Part shown: positions 31,756-35,588 of the stretch, in pieces
Position numbering within the stretch: the stretch's first letter is position 1
Layout of the letters: every line of letters begins with the position of its first letter
From: DASZMX01 sp035551475
GTDB lineage: Bacteria; Verrucomicrobiota; Verrucomicrobiia; Limisphaerales; Palsa-1400
Assembly: GCA_035551475.1 (NCBI GenBank)
Contig: DASZMX010000113.1
Location: 1-35,588 of the forward strand
Direction of reading: 5' to 3'
Length of the DNA: 35,588 nt
Translations under genes and position numbers: made by a program
The notes under the pieces: generated by a model
What the model was told of the DNA's origin: nothing
Seen by the model: the letters and a program-made list of their open reading frames with translations, nothing else
Databases searched by the model: none

Positions 31756-32811
31756 ATGAAAATAAGCCTTTGCCGCCGTCCGCTGCTGGCGGCTTTCCTG
31801 GCCGCCTTGATATTTTCTTCCACGAGCCGCGCGCAAACGAGCGACGCACCGCAATTCACACCCATTCTGCCTCTGGAAAAATCGGCGAGCCGGGGCATCG
31901 TCACGCGCGACCCATCCGATATTGTCAAGTGTAAGGACGAATATTGGGTCTTTTACACCGGGCGCGGCATTCCCTCGTACCATTCCAAGGACTTGGTGAA
32001 ATGGGAACCCGGACCGGCGGTGTTCAATACGGCCCCAGCCTGGATTGCCCCCGCCGTGCCGCAAAACCATCACATGTCCTACTGGGCGCCGGACGTCATG
32101 AAAGTCGGCGGCCGTTACCTGCTTTATTACGCCGTTTCGTCGATGGGCAGCATGACCTCCGCCATTGGACTCGCGACCAATCCCGCCCTGGACCCGAACG
32201 ACCCCGCGTATCATTGGTCCGATCAAGGCGTCGTCGTGCAAACCAGGGATGGCGACAACTACAATGCCATTGACCCAACGATTTTCCAAGACACCGACGG
32301 CCGGTTATGGCTGACCTTCGGCTCCTACTGGAGCGGCATCAAACTCATCCAACTCGATGCCAAGACCGGCAAGCGCCTCGCGCCGAATTCCGAAATCTAC
32401 TCCCTGGCTTTCAACGATTCCATCGAAGCCTCCTACCTTTGCAAGCATGATAATTACTACTATCTATTCGTAAACTGGGATTCCTGCTGCCAAGGCCCGA
32501 AAAGCACCTACAATATTCGCATAGGCAGAAGCAAAACCATCACCGGCCCCTACCTGGATAAAGCCGGCGTGAACATGCTGCACCGCGGCGGCAGCGTCTT
32601 TCTGGCCACCACGAACGGCCCTCTTATCGGCCCGGGGCACGCCGGAACTCTCACCGCAAACGGCCAGACCTGGTTCACCTCCGACTTCGAAGGCGACCTC
32701 CGCATGGGCGGAAAAGCCACCCTCGCCATCATGCCCTTGCGCTGGAACCCCGACGGCTGGCCGGAAGCCACGGTGTACGACGTCCATCCCGACGCCTCTG
32801 CGCCAAAATAA
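31756..32811 (+). CDS. Secreted GH43 arabinan endo-1,5-alpha-L-arabinosidase-like enzyme
   Basis: A 351-residue protein: signal peptide about 1-26, then a single GH43 propeller. The triad is D52 (VTRDPSDI), D173 (YNAIDPT) and E224 (DSIEASYL). The NWDSCCQGPKSTYNIRIGRS and YWAPDVMKVGG segments place it with the 324-residue GH43 at 20291, from which it probably arose by duplication. It is transcribed away from the sigma/kinase/regulator run, outside the main enzyme unit. Neither copy of the 25-bp operator precedes it, so its control may differ. Confidence 0.9.
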   Translation: MKISLCRRPLLAAFLAALIFSSTSRAQTSDAPQFTPILPLEKSASRGIVTRDPSDIVKCKDEYWVFYTGRGIPSYHSKDLVKWEPGPAVFNTAPAWIAPAVPQNHHMSYWAPDVMKVGGRYLLYYAVSSMGSMTSAIGLATNPALDPNDPAYHWSDQGVVVQTRDGDNYNAIDPTIFQDTDGRLWLTFGSYWSGIKLIQLDAKTGKRLAPNSEIYSLAFNDSIEASYLCKHDNYYYLFVNWDSCCQGPKSTYNIRIGRSKTITGPYLDKAGVNMLHRGGSVFLATTNGPLIGPGHAGTLTANGQTWFTSDFEGDLRMGGKATLAIMPLRWNPDGWPEATVYDVHPDASAPK

Positions 32812-32873
32812 TAACGCGAAATTAAATCACTCATCGTCGCCGAGTAATTAACGCGTCATGAATAACGAGTAAT

Positions 32874-33278
32874 ATGGAAATCAAAAGAATTGGCTCCCAG
32901 CCCTCGAACAAAGGCCCTGCTGACTGGTTTACCGGCTCGGTGCGGATTGATCCGCTGTTCCAAGCCCCGGCCCCGGCCCGCGTGGCCGGCGCGTCCGTCA
33001 CGTTTGAACCGGGCGCCCGCACCGCCTGGCATACTCATCCGCTGGGCCAAACCTTGATCGTGATCGCCGGCGTCGGCCAGGCGCAGCGCGTCGGCGGCCC
33101 CGTCGAGGAGATCCGGCCCGGCGACGTCGTCTGGTTCGCTCCCGGTGAAAAACACTGGCACGGCGCCAGTCCCAAAACGGCCATGACCCACCTCGCCATC
33201 CAGGAATCACTGGACGGCAAAGTCGTCGAATGGCTCGAGCACGTCACGGACGAGCAATATTCACCGTCCCAACCTTAG
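32874..33278 (+). CDS. Small single-domain cupin
   Basis: A 134-residue protein with both cupin motifs: motif 1 EPGARTAWHTHPLGQTLIV (H53, H55, Q59 as metal ligands) and motif 2 PGDVVWFAPGEKHWHGA (H94). The Gln in place of Glu and the HWHG ending match the cupin group that includes bacterial cupin hydroxynitrile lyases and small quercetinase-like proteins. The metal is probably Mn or Fe. It is 62 bp after the GH43 gene; co-transcription is possible but uncertain. The substrate is unknown. Confidence 0.85.
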   Translation: MEIKRIGSQPSNKGPADWFTGSVRIDPLFQAPAPARVAGASVTFEPGARTAWHTHPLGQTLIVIAGVGQAQRVGGPVEEIRPGDVVWFAPGEKHWHGASPKTAMTHLAIQESLDGKVVEWLEHVTDEQYSPSQP

Positions 33279-33307
33279 CCGGTAAAACAAATCGCCGAGG
33301 CAGCGTC

Positions 33308-33766
33308 TTACAACCGACTTGCCTTCGCCGCTTTTGACTTTAGTTCAGCTTTGCGGCGAACGCGTTCGAATTCCTCGGCTAATTGCGTCAACTCGTCGTC
33401 GGTGAGATTTTCCAGGTTGACGAATTGATTGCGGGCCCCTTTCACGGCGCGAATGAGTTCATCCAGTTTGAGCTGGATCGCCTTGGTGTCGCGGTTCTGG
33501 GTGTTCTGGATGAGGAAGACCATGAGAAACGTGATGATGGTCGTGGCGGTGTTGATGATAAGCTGCCAAGTGTCGGAATAATGAAAAAATGGGCCGCAGA
33601 TCAGCCATACGGCGATGACCAGACTCGCCGTGACAAAGGCCCACGGCGACCCGGTAATGGCGGCGGTTCCTTGGCAGCACGCCCGAAAGCCACTGCGAAA
33701 GACACAGAAAACATCAGGCCGCGCCGCCGCCGAGCTTTTGTCCGACTTCCCTCTTGCAGGCTTCAT
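33308..33766 (-). CDS. Low-affinity iron permease-family protein (PF04120)
   Basis: A 152-residue membrane protein from ATG 33766. Two hydrophobic segments lie within SPWAFVTASLVIAVWLICG and LIINTATTIITFLMVFLIQ, followed by the family signature NTQNRDTKAIQLKLDELIRAV and a charged C-terminal helix (LTDDELTQLAEEFERVRRK). The family takes its name from yeast Fet4, but short bacterial versions have not been shown to carry iron; a membrane-stress role is equally possible. It converges with the cupin gene (29-bp gap). An upstream in-frame ATG at 33805 is less likely. There is no Fur-like box that I can see. Confidence 0.85.
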   Translation of the reverse strand: MKPARGKSDKSSAAARPDVFCVFRSGFRACCQGTAAITGSPWAFVTASLVIAVWLICGPFFHYSDTWQLIINTATTIITFLMVFLIQNTQNRDTKAIQLKLDELIRAVKGARNQFVNLENLTDDELTQLAEEFERVRRKAELKSKAAKASRL

Positions 33767-33863
33767 AGAATAGAATCCACCGGGAAATCTCTCTGCGCAA
33801 GTCACTGAGGTAAAACCCTCGACAGACCTAGGAAAAAACTCTGACCACTGCGCTCAAGGATAG

Positions 33864-35510
33864 CTATGGGGAGCGAAGGCGATAAAACCGCTGGGACAAA
33901 TTAGTTTGTGATTGGTCGCTGAAATAAACCGAGCCATTGGTCAAAGTCATAATTTGCAGGGGCAGCCACGTTGCGGCAGTCAAATCGTCGCAGCCTTCCA
34001 CCAGGAATGAAATGCCGCTCGTGCCCACGATAGCAAAGCCAAATGAATGGCTCGACCTGTCCGGACCAGGGCCATTCAATTGCGCCGTCGGATTCCACAA
34101 AATCGCCGGGTTAAAATCATAGGTCGCGCCCCACCCGGTCGTGCCGGGCAAATAAAAGACGGTCGCGCCCGGCGCATAATCGAACACACTATCCTGGTGC
34201 GCAGGGGCATTTCCTTTGCAATACACGCTTGTCAAGTCGTAGCAAAAACCAAATGCATCTTCTCCGATGTTGGTGACCGTCGCCGGAATCGTCAGGGTGC
34301 GCAACTTGTAACACCCAAAAAAAGAACTGGCTCCCAAACTTCTCACACCTTCAGGAATCACAACGCTGGTCAGGCGTTGGCAACTTTCAAAGACGCTTTG
34401 CCCAATGCTCGTCACACCCCCTGGAAGGATCATACTGGTGAGGTTGGCGCAGCCGAAGAAAGCAAAATCGCCGATGTTTGTCACACCGGGTGATAGCACA
34501 ACATTGGTTAGCTTCGCGCAATCGAGGAAGGCGGAAAAGGCAACTGAGCTGACACTGTCCGGCGCCACGAAATTACCCCCCAGAGCCTCCGGGCATAAAA
34601 GGATCATGGTCTGACTTTTATCATATAATACACCTTGGACATCGCTAAAGGCCGGGTTCTGCGTTCCCACGGTTAGCGACCTTAAGGTCAGGCAATCCAC
34701 AAACGCCCCGGGCTCAATATTAGTGACCGTGTCCGCCAGCGAAATGTTCGTCAAGTTCACGCAAGTCACGAAGGCGGTGGGAGCGATGTTGAGGACCCCG
34801 CTTGGAACTGAAAAGGTCCCAGCGGCGGCGCCCGGGCATTGGATGAGCGTAGATTGAGCCTTATCGAACAACACGCCGCCGCTGCTGCTGTAGAAAAGAT
34901 TTTGCGGATCCACCGTGATCGACCGCAACGCGCGATCGTTTCCAAACGCGGGAAAGATATTGGTCACACTCGAGCCAATGGTCACATTGGTTAAACCGGC
35001 GCAGCCGTCGAATGCAGCCGGTCCAATTTGGGTCACGGTCGCCGGCACTGTCAGGTTCCCAAATTTGCCTTCCGGACATAAGATAAGCGTTTCCTGGTTA
35101 TGATCGCACAAAAGGCCGTGGACGCTGCCATAGAATTGGTTTTGCGCGTCCACATTGATGGCATTCAGGTTTGTGCAAGAAATGAACGCCTGATCGCCAA
35201 TCACGGAAACGGTCGCCGGAATGCTGACACTAAACAGGGCATGACAGTCGGCAAAAGCGTACTTGCCGATATTGGTGACCCCGGCGGTGATAACAACGCT
35301 GCGAAGGCCGTAGCTGGAGAACGCCTCGTCACCGATGCTTTCAACTGGCAGGCCATTGATCATCGCGGGAGTTGTGATATCCAAACTCCCTCCGTTATAG
35401 CCTGTAATCGTTAGCGAGTCCCCGTTGGTCACAAACAAATATTGCGCCTCTACCGCCAAGGGACCCATCGTAATCAGGCCGATCAGAATAAGCCGCAAAA
35501 ATCTCATCAT
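33864..35510 (-). CDS. Secreted BspA-type leucine-rich repeat protein (LRR_5)
   Basis: A 548-residue protein from ATG 35510 (a second ATG follows directly). Signal peptide about 1-23 (LRLILIGLITMGPLAVEA-Q). About eleven LRR_5 units follow the pattern VTNIGKYAFADCHALFSVSIP and VTSIGQSVFESCQRLTSVVIP. Three units are replaced by longer inserts with VDAQNQFYGSVHGLLCDHNQ-type sequence, which alternate with normal units. The C-terminal part (about 480-548) holds FLVEGCDDLTAATWLPLQ and ends QRFYRLRSP, a tail also seen in the LamG and long GH43 proteins. BspA-type proteins are surface adhesins in other phyla. No gene partner is visible. Confidence 0.85.
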   Translation of the reverse strand: MMRFLRLILIGLITMGPLAVEAQYLFVTNGDSLTITGYNGGSLDITTPAMINGLPVESIGDEAFSSYGLRSVVITAGVTNIGKYAFADCHALFSVSIPATVSVIGDQAFISCTNLNAINVDAQNQFYGSVHGLLCDHNQETLILCPEGKFGNLTVPATVTQIGPAAFDGCAGLTNVTIGSSVTNIFPAFGNDRALRSITVDPQNLFYSSSGGVLFDKAQSTLIQCPGAAAGTFSVPSGVLNIAPTAFVTCVNLTNISLADTVTNIEPGAFVDCLTLRSLTVGTQNPAFSDVQGVLYDKSQTMILLCPEALGGNFVAPDSVSSVAFSAFLDCAKLTNVVLSPGVTNIGDFAFFGCANLTSMILPGGVTSIGQSVFESCQRLTSVVIPEGVRSLGASSFFGCYKLRTLTIPATVTNIGEDAFGFCYDLTSVYCKGNAPAHQDSVFDYAPGATVFYLPGTTGWGATYDFNPAILWNPTAQLNGPGPDRSSHSFGFAIVGTSGISFLVEGCDDLTAATWLPLQIMTLTNGSVYFSDQSQTNLSQRFYRLRSP

Positions 35511-35588
35511 TCTCGAAATTCGCCGTTTGCCAGAATAGGCCAGCCAATTCCTTCTTACGAGCCCTTTCACCCGGAGTGGAAACAAAAT

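Noticed and set aside
1..35588. CRISPR arrays, rRNA genes, prophage or complete transposon
   Set aside because: No regularly spaced repeats, no rRNA-like sequence, and no integrase, transposase or phage structural genes were seen on either strand.

Overview
The window looks like a chromosomal segment of a Verrucomicrobiota bacterium, most likely the Pedosphaera/Limisphaera-type lineage. This is inferred from gene content, not from a marker phylogeny. The signs are moderate to high GC, a type IV pilin-like protein with an FTLIE cleavage site and a C-terminal HVDWR motif, a PF07638-type ECF sigma factor overlapping a membrane Ser/Thr kinase, LamG and BspA-type leucine-rich surface proteins, a XylR-like (periplasmic-binding plus AraC) regulator, and many secreted glycoside hydrolases. 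Many start codons have no obvious Shine-Dalgarno sequence, which is common in this phylum.

Layout. 1-2.2 kb: housekeeping-type genes (YCII-domain protein cut by the window edge, RbsD-like sugar mutarotase, trigger factor). 2.27-4.2 kb: a tRNA-Gly(GCC) gene whose 3' end is repeated exactly 1600 bp downstream. The repeats enclose a winged-helix/nucleotidyltransferase gene pair with its own palindrome, so this looks like a small tRNA-targeted island; an IS-end-like scar follows. 4.2-10.2 kb: an ABC-F ATPase, two frameshifted gene remnants, a YgbA-type cysteine-rich protein behind a striking FNR/DNR-like promoter, a membrane metallophosphoesterase, a long inverted repeat, and a COG1373/DUF4143 ATPase behind a 30-bp near-palindrome.

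10.3-32.8 kb is an L-arabinose polymer utilisation locus. A secreted GH127 beta-L-arabinofuranosidase diverges from araA-araB-GH27. The GH27 gene converges without a gap on an opposing unit that reads (in transcription order) pilin-like protein, triple-LamG protein, SGNH/TPR membrane protein, two GH43 endo-arabinanase-like enzymes and a GH51 arabinofuranosidase. The last four genes are tightly packed, with two 4-nt ATGA overlaps. Upstream lie the XylR-like regulator, the ECF sigma/kinase pair and, divergently, a third GH43. The proposed workflow is: surface and secreted enzymes (GH43, GH51, GH127, GH27) free L-arabinose, which AraA and AraB convert through L-ribulose to L-ribulose-5-phosphate. 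No arabinose transporter and no araD epimerase are present, so those must lie elsewhere.

The best regulatory result is a 25-bp dyad that occurs twice with 20 of 25 positions identical: between GH127 and araA, and upstream of the pilin/LamG unit. It is a strong candidate operator of the XylR-like regulator and would tie the whole locus into one regulon.

32.9-35.5 kb: a cupin, a low-affinity iron permease-family protein and a secreted BspA-type LRR protein. The LRR protein shares a C-terminal tail type with the LamG protein and one GH43.
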